A program made the position numbers and the translations under genes. From contig NZ_JNFG01000010.1 in assembly GCF_000729995.1 (NCBI RefSeq), forward strand, positions 62,001 through 126,000: a DNA stretch of 64,000 nt, written 5' to 3'. Below the pieces are notes generated by a model. The model was not told the DNA's origin, did not search any database, and was given only the letters and a program-made list of their open reading frames with translations. Source of the stretch: Caballeronia sordidicola. Its GTDB lineage: Bacteria > Pseudomonadota > Gammaproteobacteria > Burkholderiales > Burkholderiaceae. This document shows, in pieces, positions 1-8,268 of this stretch; position 1 is the stretch's first letter, and every line of letters begins with the position of its first letter.

Positions 1-142
1 GCGCAAGGAATCCATCAAGACTGTGTAACGATGCTTATCGCGCCGCAGTTGCAGCGGCTAGCGTCGCACGGAACGAGGCCGGGTTTGGACCTGTGTGAGT
101 AGCCAACTGCGCGAGGAGTTCAGCCCGTGCCGTTTCTCCACC

Positions 143-171
143 TTGTTATTTGTAGCGCTATGCGCTACACT
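143..171 (+). promoter_or_regulatory. higBA promoter with palindromic operator
   Basis: A -35-like TTGTTA (143-148) and a -10-like TACACT (166-171) are 17 bases apart. Between and over them lies a perfect inverted repeat with 8-base arms TGTAGCGC / GCGCTACA and a 3-base centre (151-169). HigA-type antitoxins bind such palindromes over their own promoter, so this is most likely the autoregulatory operator. The predicted transcription start falls at or next to the higB ATG, so the mRNA may be leaderless. Confidence 0.7.
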
Positions 172-175
172 TCAT

Positions 176-457
176 ATGGCAATCAAGACATTCAAGCATA
201 AAGGTTTGCGGGCGTACTTCGAGACAGGCAATGTCAAAGGCATCAAGCCGGCGCATGCGGCAAGACTAAGCCGCTTGTTATACGCGCTCAATCGAGCGAG
301 TGAGCCCAATTCGATGAATTTCCCCGGCAACGACTTTCACAAATTGAAGGGCGATTACCGCGATTTTTTTGCTGTGTCGGTTAACGGAAACTGGCGGCTT
401 ATTTTTACTTTCGATGGTACCGATGCGGTGCTAGTCGATTACAGGGACTATCACTGA
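176..457 (+). CDS. higB: HigB-type toxin (RelE/ParE superfamily)
   Basis: A 93-residue basic protein of the usual length for HigB ribosome-dependent mRNA interferases. The N-terminus (MAIKTFKHKGLRAYFETG) and the C-terminal stretch with NGNWRLIFTFDG and VDYRDYH are typical of the HigB/plasmid-killer family. The ATG at 176 is chosen because it matches the family N-terminus; a longer in-frame reading from 95 would run through the promoter palindrome. The stop overlaps the start of the antitoxin gene by one base, giving the toxin-first order usual for higBA. In the cell it would cleave translated mRNA when HigA is degraded. Family identity is firm; activity is inferred. Confidence 0.88.
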   Translation: MAIKTFKHKGLRAYFETGNVKGIKPAHAARLSRLLYALNRASEPNSMNFPGNDFHKLKGDYRDFFAVSVNGNWRLIFTFDGTDAVLVDYRDYH

Positions 458-759
458 TGAAGCAACATTTCGTTCCGCATCCGGGCTCGCTGTTGCGTGA
501 AGACATTCTTCCCGCATTGGGGCTAACCGTCACCGAAGCGGCCGGGCAACTCGGCGTTTCACGCTCCGCATTGACGCGTTTAATCAACGAACACGCAGCG
601 GTAAGCGCGGAAATGGCCTTGCGTCTGGAGCAATGGATCACGAACCCGCCCGCGTCCATGTGGCTGCAATTGCAGAATGATCGCGATCTTTGGGAAGTCA
701 AACAGCGCGGCGTTCCGCAGATCGCGAGGGCAGCCCCACGCACCGAAGCACCGGTTTAG
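457..759 (+). CDS. higA: HigA-type antitoxin, XRE family
   Basis: A 100-residue protein with the HigA layout: a short N-terminal segment (HPGSLLREDILPALGLTVTEAA) followed by an XRE helix-turn-helix at about residues 28-55 (LGVSRSALTRLINEHAAVSAEMALRLEQW). It would bind and neutralise HigB and repress the operon through the palindrome upstream of higB. Translation is coupled to the toxin gene by the ATGA-type overlap. The C-terminal tail (residues 80-100) is less conserved in character. No second promoter is obvious, so supply of antitoxin depends on the shared transcript. Confidence 0.9.
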   Translation: MKQHFVPHPGSLLREDILPALGLTVTEAAGQLGVSRSALTRLINEHAAVSAEMALRLEQWITNPPASMWLQLQNDRDLWEVKQRGVPQIARAAPRTEAPV

Positions 760-904
760 CCCGTGCCGTCATCATCGCGTTGGATCAGTCAAAAAACATC
801 ACATTCCAACGCCGACGAACCTACACACACGTAGTCATCAAGGCCAGCGAGTCGAAAGAATGGGTCGACAGCGCCGAACCTGTTGATGATGGCCCGGAGC
901 GCCG

Positions 905-1591
905 TCATTCCACATGGGCCAACGCGTCGACCCTATAGCGATGCCAAAGACTGCGCCCAAGCACCGGATCATGTAGTTCGAGTTCATAGCCCACACCCGC
1001 ACTTAGTTCGCCAAGCACGGCTTGCGTGCCGCAGAACATTGCCGAGCCGGGCGGCATGGCGGCCGCGCCGAAACCTCTTTCAATCAGTTCTTCGGGGCGC
1101 AGCAAGCGTGCGAGCGTGCCTTCCTGGTACAACACGGGGCCGGCATCGCCGCCGATCCGCCAACTGCGTGCGATCAGCGAATCCCAGTGGGGGGCGACAT
1201 CGGCGTAACGCCAGAGCGCGGCGCTCACCGGCTTCGCACACATTTGCTTCGATACAGCGACGTCGTAGCTTTCCACCCGGCGATCCGTATGGTCGGACCC
1301 TATGCCGACGAGCAAGCCATCGCTCGCGGTCTGGATCAGCACGACCTCAACCTCGCCGGATGAGTGCGTGCCCACCACATCGATACCGCTCTCGGTCGTC
1401 AGCAAGGCCGGCGCGACAAGGTAGAACGTTGGCACCGACGCCGGCCGTTTGACGCCGAGCGCTTCCAGTTCGCGGATATGGTGCTCGACGTCGCGCGCAT
1501 CGCGCCCTGCCCAGCCGGCGATGACGAGGCGGCTTACCGTTACCTCGATATCAACGCCGCCATCTATCCTGCATTCAAGTGTTTTCATCAA
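905..1591 (-). CDS. DUF2848 family protein
   Basis: A 228-residue soluble protein without a signal peptide or membrane segment. I recognise the DUF2848 pattern from PTFYLVAPALLTT near residue 55, the GSDHTDRRVE segment near residue 100 and the late segment with MFCGTQAVLGE. The family has no settled biochemical function. The gene is divergent from the LysR gene at 1780, with 188 bases between them, and the LysR gene overlaps an AllA-like gene. The three may form one regulated unit for a ureide- or amide-type compound, but that is inference. The first two codons are both ATG, so the start may be 1588. Confidence 0.75.
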   Translation of the reverse strand: MMKTLECRIDGGVDIEVTVSRLVIAGWAGRDARDVEHHIRELEALGVKRPASVPTFYLVAPALLTTESGIDVVGTHSSGEVEVVLIQTASDGLLVGIGSDHTDRRVESYDVAVSKQMCAKPVSAALWRYADVAPHWDSLIARSWRIGGDAGPVLYQEGTLARLLRPEELIERGFGAAAMPPGSAMFCGTQAVLGELSAGVGYELELHDPVLGRSLWHRYRVDALAHVE

Positions 1592-1779
1592 AACCTTTCA
1601 CCGGTTGGATTCAATGCATGACAGTCTTGAAGAGGGGCCCGCCGATGTCCAACAAGTAAATGTGGGCCTACGTGGTCACTTTTTCTTATCACGCGGAAAT
1701 TCTTCCAGCGATAAACTGAAGGGAATGATTCAATCGATGCCCGCCGCTTCGCTACTCAACGCATCAGTCGGGGTGCGCC

Positions 1780-2769
1780 ATGAATGTCCGCTTTCTCGAA
1801 ACGTTTGTATGGCTCGCCAAGCTGCGCAACTTCCGGATGACGGCCGAGCATTTGCACGCGACTCAGGCCGCTATCTCCAGCCGAATATCTGCGCTGGAGC
1901 AGGAGTTTGGCGTGCGCCTGTTCGACCGCGGGCCACGCGATGTGACGCTCACGCAGGAAGGCACCAAGGCGCTTGCGTTCGCGGAGCAGATCCTGAAGCT
2001 GAACCGCGACATGCTCGCGAGCGTCAGTGACCGTTCCAAAGTATCGGGATTGCTGCGCTTGGGTGTGATCGAGTCGGTCGTGCATACATGGCTGCCGAAT
2101 CTGCTGAAGCGGGTAAGGGAGGAGTATCCGAACCTGACGATCGAACTCACGTCGGACACCACGGCCAATCTTTCCGGGCATCTCGTCAACGGCAATGTGG
2201 ATGTCGCATTGCTGACCACGAACGTGACCGGCAGCGACGCCGTCAACATTCCGCTTGGGACACTCCCCATGCGATGGGTGGCGAGCCCTTCGCTCAACCT
2301 ATCGGCTGAAGCGCTCTCGGAGGCTGAGTTGGCTGCGTTTCCCATCGTCAGTTTTGCACGGCACTCGGCGCCTCATGGTTTCCTCACCGAGTTATTCGCG
2401 GCAAGCGGCGAGACCTCCGTCCAGATTAATTGTGTCTCCTCGGTGGCCGCGATTATTCGTCTTGTCGTCGACGGGTTCGGCATAGCCGTGCTGCCGACCG
2501 CGTTTGTTATGCACGAGTTGCAGTCGGGCCGGCTGCAATTGCTGCAGGTGACGCACCGCGTTCCGGCGCTCCCGCTTGTAGCAACGTTTAGGCGCAGCCC
2601 GGACAGCTTGTTGTGCGAATCCATTACGCGCCTTGCGCTGCAAGTCGTGCGTGATTTCAGCCTGGCCAATGGCCCCGAGTTCGCGCTGTTTCCCAACACA
2701 GGCGATGCGCCGGTTTCATTATCAAATCCTTCGATAATTCCAGACACCTTGCCGAAAAATGCCGACTAA
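1780..2769 (+). CDS. LysR-family transcriptional regulator
   Basis: A 329-residue LysR protein. The winged helix-turn-helix sits at residues 1-60 (RNFRMTAEHLHATQAAISSRISALE, then LFDRGPRDVTLTQEG), followed by a PBP2-like effector domain at about 90-300. It lies divergent to the DUF2848 gene and its 3' end overlaps the AllA-like gene by 11 bases, so it probably controls both. The ATG at 1780 gives the standard LysR N-terminus. The tail after residue 300 is longer than in most LysR proteins, possibly because its coding end is shared with the next gene's start. The inducer is unknown. Confidence 0.9.
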   Translation: MNVRFLETFVWLAKLRNFRMTAEHLHATQAAISSRISALEQEFGVRLFDRGPRDVTLTQEGTKALAFAEQILKLNRDMLASVSDRSKVSGLLRLGVIESVVHTWLPNLLKRVREEYPNLTIELTSDTTANLSGHLVNGNVDVALLTTNVTGSDAVNIPLGTLPMRWVASPSLNLSAEALSEAELAAFPIVSFARHSAPHGFLTELFAASGETSVQINCVSSVAAIIRLVVDGFGIAVLPTAFVMHELQSGRLQLLQVTHRVPALPLVATFRRSPDSLLCESITRLALQVVRDFSLANGPEFALFPNTGDAPVSLSNPSIIPDTLPKNAD

Positions 2770-3304
2770 TTCCTATCCTTCTCTCACGATTCAACAGCTC
2801 AGCGCCGAGGCCTTCAACCCCTATGGCTGGATGTTGGGCAAGCCGCTTAAAAAAGACGGCGACGCTCCCGCGTACACCAGTCCGGCTTCGGATTTCTGGC
2901 GCGAGCATCTCTTCGATACCGGCGCGATCGGCGAGACCGAAGTCCTGTGGGTCAAGTACAGGAACGCTGACGAAACGGTCGCGAGCCTCGAAGCCCATTG
3001 GCTGACGCAGCAAGCCATCGTGCCGCTGACCGCGCCTGTGATCCAGATCGTTGCAACGAGCACTGAGGGCGGCCAGCCCGATATGGAGTCGCTGCGTGCG
3101 TTTTGGGTGCCGCAGGGCGAGGGTGTCTGCATGCGCCCTCACTGCTGGCACGCAACGCGAGTGCCGCACGGTGAGTCGACGAGCCTGATGCTTACGCGGC
3201 GCTCGACGACCTACGACTTGGTGGTCCATCTGGAAACCGGAGCGCCGGCATGCGAGAGCGCAATCAAGCCAATTTTGACGCATAAGCTTGTGGGTCTGAA
3301 GTAG
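2759..3304 (+). CDS. AllA-like protein (ureidoglycolate lyase family)
   Basis: A 181-residue cupin-like protein recognisable as the ureidoglycolate lyase/hydrolase family (AllA, PF04115). The N-terminus carries the typical LTIQQLSAEAFNPYGWMLG segment, and FWVPQGEGVCMRPHCWHATRVP (residues 119-140) corresponds to the metal-binding histidine region of the cupin. AllA releases glyoxylate and urea from ureidoglycolate in allantoin breakdown. No other allantoin genes are seen here, so the true substrate may be a related ureide. The gene overlaps the LysR gene end by 11 bases and is probably translated by coupling. Family call is good; substrate is open. Confidence 0.75.
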   Translation: MPTNSYPSLTIQQLSAEAFNPYGWMLGKPLKKDGDAPAYTSPASDFWREHLFDTGAIGETEVLWVKYRNADETVASLEAHWLTQQAIVPLTAPVIQIVATSTEGGQPDMESLRAFWVPQGEGVCMRPHCWHATRVPHGESTSLMLTRRSTTYDLVVHLETGAPACESAIKPILTHKLVGLK

Positions 3305-3320
3305 CCAGGATCACGTCCCT

Positions 3321-4244
3321 TCAAGCCCGCTTCAACCGCTCGAGCTTACCCATCGCCGCCATCCGATCGTCGTGCGTCTTTCGCAGTATGTCCACGAATT
3401 CCATGGTCAGACGAGTCCGCGGCTGATGCGGAGGAAACAGCAAATAAATGGGAAACAGGACCGCTGGCGTGAATGGACGGATTTCGATGCCAGGCCCGGC
3501 AAAATCTTGCGCAACGATAGGATGCGACAGCGTCACACCCATGCCGCTGCGAACCATCTCGCAGCAGATGGCGGAGTATTGAGCCTCGATTGCCATGACC
3601 CGTTCAACGCCCGCATGCGCGAAGACCTCGTCCATTTGAGCGCGTGTGCCGTCGCCATGACAGAGCGATATATAGGGTTCTCCCTGAAAATCCTTCGGCT
3701 TGAGCGACGCCTTCTTCGCCAGCCGATGACCCGCAGGCAGCACGCCTACCGCAGCCACCCTCGATAACAACTCGACCTCGCAATTGGACGCTTCGGCGGG
3801 ATAGATCGCGACTCCGAGATCGCAGAACTGCGAACTCGTCCAGTGATTGACGGTGCCCGACGTGTTCACATGCAACGAGACGGTGACCTCCGGATGCAAT
3901 GCCTGGAAGCGCTGGATTGCATGTGGCACGAGAGTCATTCCCGCCGACGGCATTGCTGCAATGCGCAATCGACCGGTTCCCAGATTCTTGATCTGGGCCG
4001 CCGCATTAGTCAGCCCTTGCAGGCCGACATACGCGCGTTCCACCTCGCGAAAAAACGCGTTCCCCTCGCTGGTTGGAATCAACCTGACGCCGCTGCGCTG
4101 GAACAGCAAGAGCCCGGTTTCGCGTTCCAGTTGCGTGATCAGGCGGCTGATATTGGGCTGCGACGTGAACAATTCCTTGGCCGCCGCGGTCATGGAACCC
4201 GCCAGCATGACCGCCCGGAACGCCTCTATGTGCTTAAGATTCAT
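3321..4244 (-). CDS. LysR-family regulator, OccR/NocR-like
   Basis: A 307-residue LysR regulator. The first 65 residues form the helix-turn-helix (AFRAVMLAGSMTAAAKELFTSQPNISRLITQLE), a version shared with OccR and NocR, the regulators of octopine and nopaline catabolism in Agrobacterium. The effector domain spans about 90-295. It is divergent from the ABC importer and oxidoreductase operon starting at 4380, with a dyad in the gap. It most likely activates that operon when the imported compound binds. It converges on the AllA-like gene, 16 bases away. The link to opines is by similarity of type, not proof. Confidence 0.88.
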   Translation of the reverse strand: MNLKHIEAFRAVMLAGSMTAAAKELFTSQPNISRLITQLERETGLLLFQRSGVRLIPTSEGNAFFREVERAYVGLQGLTNAAAQIKNLGTGRLRIAAMPSAGMTLVPHAIQRFQALHPEVTVSLHVNTSGTVNHWTSSQFCDLGVAIYPAEASNCEVELLSRVAAVGVLPAGHRLAKKASLKPKDFQGEPYISLCHGDGTRAQMDEVFAHAGVERVMAIEAQYSAICCEMVRSGMGVTLSHPIVAQDFAGPGIEIRPFTPAVLFPIYLLFPPHQPRTRLTMEFVDILRKTHDDRMAAMGKLERLKRA

Positions 4245-4254
4245 TGAACGAAAC

Positions 4255-4273
4255 CCATATCATTCCTGTATGG
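4255..4273. promoter_or_regulatory. candidate LysR binding dyad
   Basis: CCATA (4255-4259) and TATGG (4269-4273) form an interrupted dyad with a 9-base centre that fits the LysR T-N11-A rule. It lies 11 bases upstream of the LysR start and about 107 bases upstream of the binding-protein start, in the shared divergent promoter region. AT-rich sequence between it and 4330 could hold the operon promoter, but I cannot pick -35 and -10 boxes with confidence. Confidence 0.4.
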
Positions 4274-4379
4274 ATAGCTATTTTATTCTTATTGGACGAT
4301 ATGCCCTGCAACGAACAAAATAAATTTGCCTGACCACATTCCTCAAGCGTCCGACCCGCCCCAGTCTGGAGAATCGCAC

Positions 4380-5459
4380 ATGAAACAACTGCAGCAGATT
4401 GCTTGTTCGTCGTCTTCTCGTTCGTATCTGCGGCCCCTGCTGGTTGCGCTCGGCTGCGCCGCGGGGTTGTCCGGATCGCCGCTGGCGCAGGCAGAAACCA
4501 CGCTGTATGTGGCGAACGTGGGTGGCTCGAACGAGACCATGTATCGCGAGAAGATCATCCCGCCGTTCGAGAAGGCGCACGACGTCAAGATTGTCTACGT
4601 TGCGGGTAATTCCAGCGACACGCTCGCGAAATTGCAGGCGCAAAAAGGGCATCAGCAGATCAACGTCGCGGTGATGGATGACGGCCCGATGTACCAGGCG
4701 ATGCAGATGGGTCTGTGCGCGAAAGTCGAGGAAGCGCCGGTGATGAAGGACCTGTATCCGCTTGCACGTCTTGGTCCCACCTCGGTCGGTGTCGGCATGG
4801 TCGCGACAGGGATTGGCTATAACGCGGATGCTTTCAAGAAGATGGGCTTGCCCGCGCCGGATTCCTGGAGCGTGCTGTACGACAAGCGCCTGAAGGGCAA
4901 GCTCGGCATGCCGCCTATCACCAACACGTATGGCCTGCATACGCTGGTGATGCTGGCGCGTTTGAATGGCGGCGGCGAGAAGAACATTGACCCGGGGTTT
5001 ACCGCCATGACCAAGCAGGTCGCACCGGATGTGTTGTCGTGGGCTCCGACGCCGGGTGAGATGGATGGACTGATGCAAAGCGGCGACGTGATCCTCGCGC
5101 CGTATGGAAGCGGCCGCGCTGTTGCGCTGCAAAACACGGGTTTTCCGCTGAAGTTCTTCTATCCGAAAGAGGGTGGCGTCGCGCTGCAGGTCGGCGCTTG
5201 CGCAGTGGCCGAGAACGCGCAGCCCGCGTTGTCGCAGCAGTTCATCCAGTACCTGCTGAGTCCGCAAGTGCAGACGATTCAGGCGCAGGCGATCGGCCTC
5301 GGTCCTGTCAACAAGACCGTGCAACTGACGCCGGAAGTGGCGGCGCGAGTACCTTATGGTCCTGAGCAGATCTCGAAGCTGGTTGCGGTGGACTGGACAA
5401 CGATCAACCAGCATCGGACCGAGTGGACTGAACGCTGGAATCGCAGCGTGGAGCGCTGA
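4380..5459 (+). CDS. ABC transporter substrate-binding protein, PotD/extracellular family 1-like
   Basis: A 359-residue periplasmic binding protein. A signal peptide ends near ALGCAAGLSGSPLAQA/E at about residue 38. The mature part has the PotD/SBP family layout, with GIGYNADAFKKMGLPAPDSW and a late DVILAPYGSGRA segment. ATG 4380 is preceded by GGAGA (4368-4372); an upstream TTG in frame at 4326 lacks this. It heads an operon with ATPase, two permeases, oxidoreductases and RidA. It would capture the substrate for import. PotD relatives bind polyamines, but similar proteins serve opines and other cationic or amino compounds, so the ligand is undetermined. Confidence 0.88.
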   Translation: MKQLQQIACSSSSRSYLRPLLVALGCAAGLSGSPLAQAETTLYVANVGGSNETMYREKIIPPFEKAHDVKIVYVAGNSSDTLAKLQAQKGHQQINVAVMDDGPMYQAMQMGLCAKVEEAPVMKDLYPLARLGPTSVGVGMVATGIGYNADAFKKMGLPAPDSWSVLYDKRLKGKLGMPPITNTYGLHTLVMLARLNGGGEKNIDPGFTAMTKQVAPDVLSWAPTPGEMDGLMQSGDVILAPYGSGRAVALQNTGFPLKFFYPKEGGVALQVGACAVAENAQPALSQQFIQYLLSPQVQTIQAQAIGLGPVNKTVQLTPEVAARVPYGPEQISKLVAVDWTTINQHRTEWTERWNRSVER

Positions 5460-5518
5460 ACGTTGAGTTTGACCCGGAGCAGCACACACCGACCGCTGAC
5501 ATTAACTCACGGACGCAC

Positions 5519-6598
5519 ATGAGCTTTCTGACCCTCAAAGGCATCTCGAAGCACTACGGCGACTTCACCGCGATCGAACAGATCGACCTTGACGTCGAGC
5601 GTGGTGAGTTCCTGTCGCTGCTCGGTCCCTCCGGTTGCGGCAAGACCACGACCCTGCAGATGATCGCGGGTTTTGTCACGCCAAGCACCGGCACGATCCT
5701 GCTCGACGGTCGCGACATCACGCATGAGCGGCCGGAGAAACGGGGCATGGGCGTGGTGTTCCAGAGCTATGCGTTGTTTCCACATATGACCGTGAACGGC
5801 AACGTCGGCTTTGGCCTCGAGATGCGCAACATGAAACGCGCGGCACGCGCTGATCGCGTGGCCGAAGCGCTCGATCTCGTGCGTCTGAACGGACTGGGTG
5901 GCCGATATCCGAAAGAGTTGTCGGGCGGTCAGCGGCAACGCGTCGCGATTGCCCGCGCGCTTGCCATGCGGCCCGAACTGCTGTTGCTCGACGAACCGAT
6001 GTCCAATCTCGACGCCAAGCTGCGCGAGGAAATGCACATCGAATTGCGGTCGATTCAAAAGCGTCTCGGTATCACGACCATTCTTGTCACACACGATCAG
6101 GTCGAAGCCATGACGATGAGCGATCGCATCGCGGTGATGCATCGCGGCATGATCGCGCAACTGAGCACGCCGTTCGAAGCTTACGAGCGGCCGGAAACGC
6201 CGTTCGCATCAGCGTTTCTTGGCAAGACCAATCTGCTGCCCGGCGCGGTGCTGCGCCTCAATGCTCGTTGCGCTGAAGTCGATGTAGCGGGCACCACGCT
6301 CAAGGTGCCGCACGAAGGCCGCGATGTGCAGGGCGAGGTGAACGTGTATATCCGCCCGGAGAAGGTTCATCTCACGACTATGGACACAGCTGGTGCTCGC
6401 GCAACAGGCCGTATTACGACGCGTGTGTTCACAGGCAACCAGTGGCTTCTGCTGATCGATACCGGTCTTGGGCAACTGAGCGTGGCCCAGCCGAATAATG
6501 GCGCACCGCCGCCCGATGAAGGCGCGGAGGTGGGCGTCGCGTGGTCGGATGACGACTTGCGTGTGCTTCAGAAGGAGGGACATCATGGCCACGCTTGA
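5519..6598 (+). CDS. ABC transporter ATP-binding protein, PotA-like
   Basis: A 359-residue cytoplasmic ATPase of the polyamine/spermidine importer type. Walker A GPSGCGKTT lies at residues 36-44, the Q-loop at about 82, signature LSGGQ at 134-138, Walker B LLLLDEP at 154-160 and the switch histidine in THD at 192. A C-terminal TOBE/OB-type region (about 230-350) includes VYIRPEKVHL. All catalytic motifs are intact. It follows the binding-protein gene by 59 bases and overlaps the first permease gene by 14 bases, consistent with one transcript. It powers import by the two permeases encoded downstream. Confidence 0.93.
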   Translation: MSFLTLKGISKHYGDFTAIEQIDLDVERGEFLSLLGPSGCGKTTTLQMIAGFVTPSTGTILLDGRDITHERPEKRGMGVVFQSYALFPHMTVNGNVGFGLEMRNMKRAARADRVAEALDLVRLNGLGGRYPKELSGGQRQRVAIARALAMRPELLLLDEPMSNLDAKLREEMHIELRSIQKRLGITTILVTHDQVEAMTMSDRIAVMHRGMIAQLSTPFEAYERPETPFASAFLGKTNLLPGAVLRLNARCAEVDVAGTTLKVPHEGRDVQGEVNVYIRPEKVHLTTMDTAGARATGRITTRVFTGNQWLLLIDTGLGQLSVAQPNNGAPPPDEGAEVGVAWSDDDLRVLQKEGHHGHA

Positions 6599-7457
6599 CA
6601 ACGATCGCGCGGGTGCTGCCCCGTGGCTCCTGTCCGCTCCCGCGTTGCTGTTGTTCGGCAGCCTGCTGCTGGTGCCGCTGCTGTTGACGCTCGTGTTGTC
6701 CTTCCACGTCTTCAGCGACAGCCAGGGCACGCTCGCGACCTACACGCTGCGCAACTACCTTGAAGTTGTCACCGATCCCTACTACGGCGCGATCTTCGCC
6801 CGCACCGCAGGCATGGCGTTCGCGGTGACCTTCCTATGTATCCTGCTTGGCGTGCCCGAGACCATCGTGCTCGCGCGGATGAAGCGGCCGTGGCAGTCCA
6901 TCTGCCTGCTCGTCGTGCTCGGTCCGCTGCTGATATCGGTCGTCGTGCGCACGCTCGGCTGGCAGATATTGCTCGGCAATAACGGCGTGCTGAACAACGC
7001 GTTGCAGGCGCTTCACATCACCGATGAGCCTATCCGCCTCGTCTTCACCATGACCGGCGTTGTGATCGCGCTGACGCACGTGCTGGTGCCCTTCATGGTG
7101 ATGTCGGTATGGGCGACGTTGCAGAAGCTGGACCCGCAGGTTGAATGGGCCGGCCGGTCCATGGGCGCCTCGCCGTTCCGCGTGTTCCGGCGCGTGGTTC
7201 TGCCGCAGATCCTGCCGGGCATCCTGTCTGGATCGATCATTGTGTTCGCGCTGTCGGCATCGGCATTTGCTACGCCCTCGTTGATCGGCGGCCGGCGTCT
7301 CAAGGTGGTCGCGACCGCTGCATACGACGAGTTCCTCGGTACGCTGAACTGGCCTTTAGGGGCGACCATCGCGGTGCTGCTGCTGATTGCGAATGTGGCA
7401 ATCGTGCTCGGCTGTAGTCGTCTCGCCGAGCGCCGTTTCAAGCACATATTCGATTGA
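6585..7457 (+). CDS. ABC transporter permease, PotB-like
   Basis: A 290-residue inner-membrane permease with about six membrane segments (first at residues 13-36, LLSAPALLLFGSLLLVPLLL). The EAA loop that contacts the ATPase reads EWAGRSMGASPFRVFRRVVLPQILPGI at about residues 187-213. ATG 6585 is chosen over longer in-frame readings because a strong ribosome site, GAAGGAGGG (6571-6579), precedes it and because it gives a PotB-like N-terminus. It overlaps the ATPase gene by 14 bases. It forms a heterodimeric channel with the next gene product. Confidence 0.9.
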   Translation: MATLDNDRAGAAPWLLSAPALLLFGSLLLVPLLLTLVLSFHVFSDSQGTLATYTLRNYLEVVTDPYYGAIFARTAGMAFAVTFLCILLGVPETIVLARMKRPWQSICLLVVLGPLLISVVVRTLGWQILLGNNGVLNNALQALHITDEPIRLVFTMTGVVIALTHVLVPFMVMSVWATLQKLDPQVEWAGRSMGASPFRVFRRVVLPQILPGILSGSIIVFALSASAFATPSLIGGRRLKVVATAAYDEFLGTLNWPLGATIAVLLLIANVAIVLGCSRLAERRFKHIFD

Positions 7458-7470
7458 ACCAGGAGACGTC

Positions 7471-8268
7471 ATGAAACAAAACGGATTCCTGGGCCTGCTG
7501 TTCAACGTGCTGTTTCTCACGTTCATCGCGGCGCCGCTGGTGGTCGTGATCGCGGTCTCGTTCACTAACAAGGGCTTCATCTCGCTGCCGTTCGACGGCG
7601 CGTCGCTGCGCTGGTTCAGGGCGCTTCTGCACAACGACCAGATTGTCGATGCCTTCTGGCTCTCAGTGCGCCTCGCGCTGGTGGCGGCCACGGTTGGAGT
7701 GGCGCTCGCGTTGCCGGCGGCGCTGGCCATCGCCCGTTATCGCTTCCCTGGACGCGGCGCGCTGACCGGCTTTTTCCTCTCGCCCATGATGATCCCCGCC
7801 GTGGTGCTCGGCATTGCGTTCCTGCGGTTCCTGAGCTTGCTCGGACTCGGCGGCTCTTTCTGGGCGCTCTGCGCGACGCACGTGATCATCGTGTTGCCGT
7901 ACGCGTTGCGGCTGGCGTTGTCATCGGCTATTGGTCTCGATCGCGATGCCGAACGGGCAGCGCTGTCATGCGGCGCGAGCCGCTTCACGGCCTTTCGCCG
8001 CGTCGTGCTGCCGATGATCCGTACCGGCGTGGCCGGCGGCTGGGTGCTGTCGTTCATCCAGAGCTTCGACGAGCTCACCATGACCATTTTTGTCGCGACA
8101 CCCGGCACGACCACGCTGCCCGTCGCGATGTACAACCAGATCGCGCAGACGATCGATCCACTGGTGGCCTCCGTGTCGACCGTGTTGATCGCCGGCACGA
8201 TTGTTTTGATGCTGGTGCTCGACCGGATGGTGGGTCTGGACCGCGTCCTGATTGGAGAAACACGATGA
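7471..8268 (+). CDS. ABC transporter permease, PotC-like
   Basis: A 265-residue inner-membrane permease of the PotC type with about six membrane segments. The EAA loop is ERAALSCGASRFTAFRRVVLPMIRTGV at about residues 160-186. The chosen ATG has GGAGA eight bases upstream and gives the usual short cytoplasmic start (MKQNGFLGLLFNVLFLTFI). It lies 13 bases after the PotB-like gene, and its last codons overlap the start of the next oxidoreductase gene by four bases (ATGA). Import and oxidation genes are thus translationally coupled, which strengthens the view that they act on the same compound. Confidence 0.9.
   Translation: MKQNGFLGLLFNVLFLTFIAAPLVVVIAVSFTNKGFISLPFDGASLRWFRALLHNDQIVDAFWLSVRLALVAATVGVALALPAALAIARYRFPGRGALTGFFLSPMMIPAVVLGIAFLRFLSLLGLGGSFWALCATHVIIVLPYALRLALSSAIGLDRDAERAALSCGASRFTAFRRVVLPMIRTGVAGGWVLSFIQSFDELTMTIFVATPGTTTLPVAMYNQIAQTIDPLVASVSTVLIAGTIVLMLVLDRMVGLDRVLIGETR

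Noticed and set aside
95..175. Longer start for higB at 95
   Set aside because: It would translate through the promoter palindrome, and the added residues do not fit the family.
4278..5489. Long minus-strand open frame over the binding-protein gene
   Set aside because: It is rich in Arg and His with no domain, and mirrors the high-GC codon pattern of the real plus-strand gene.
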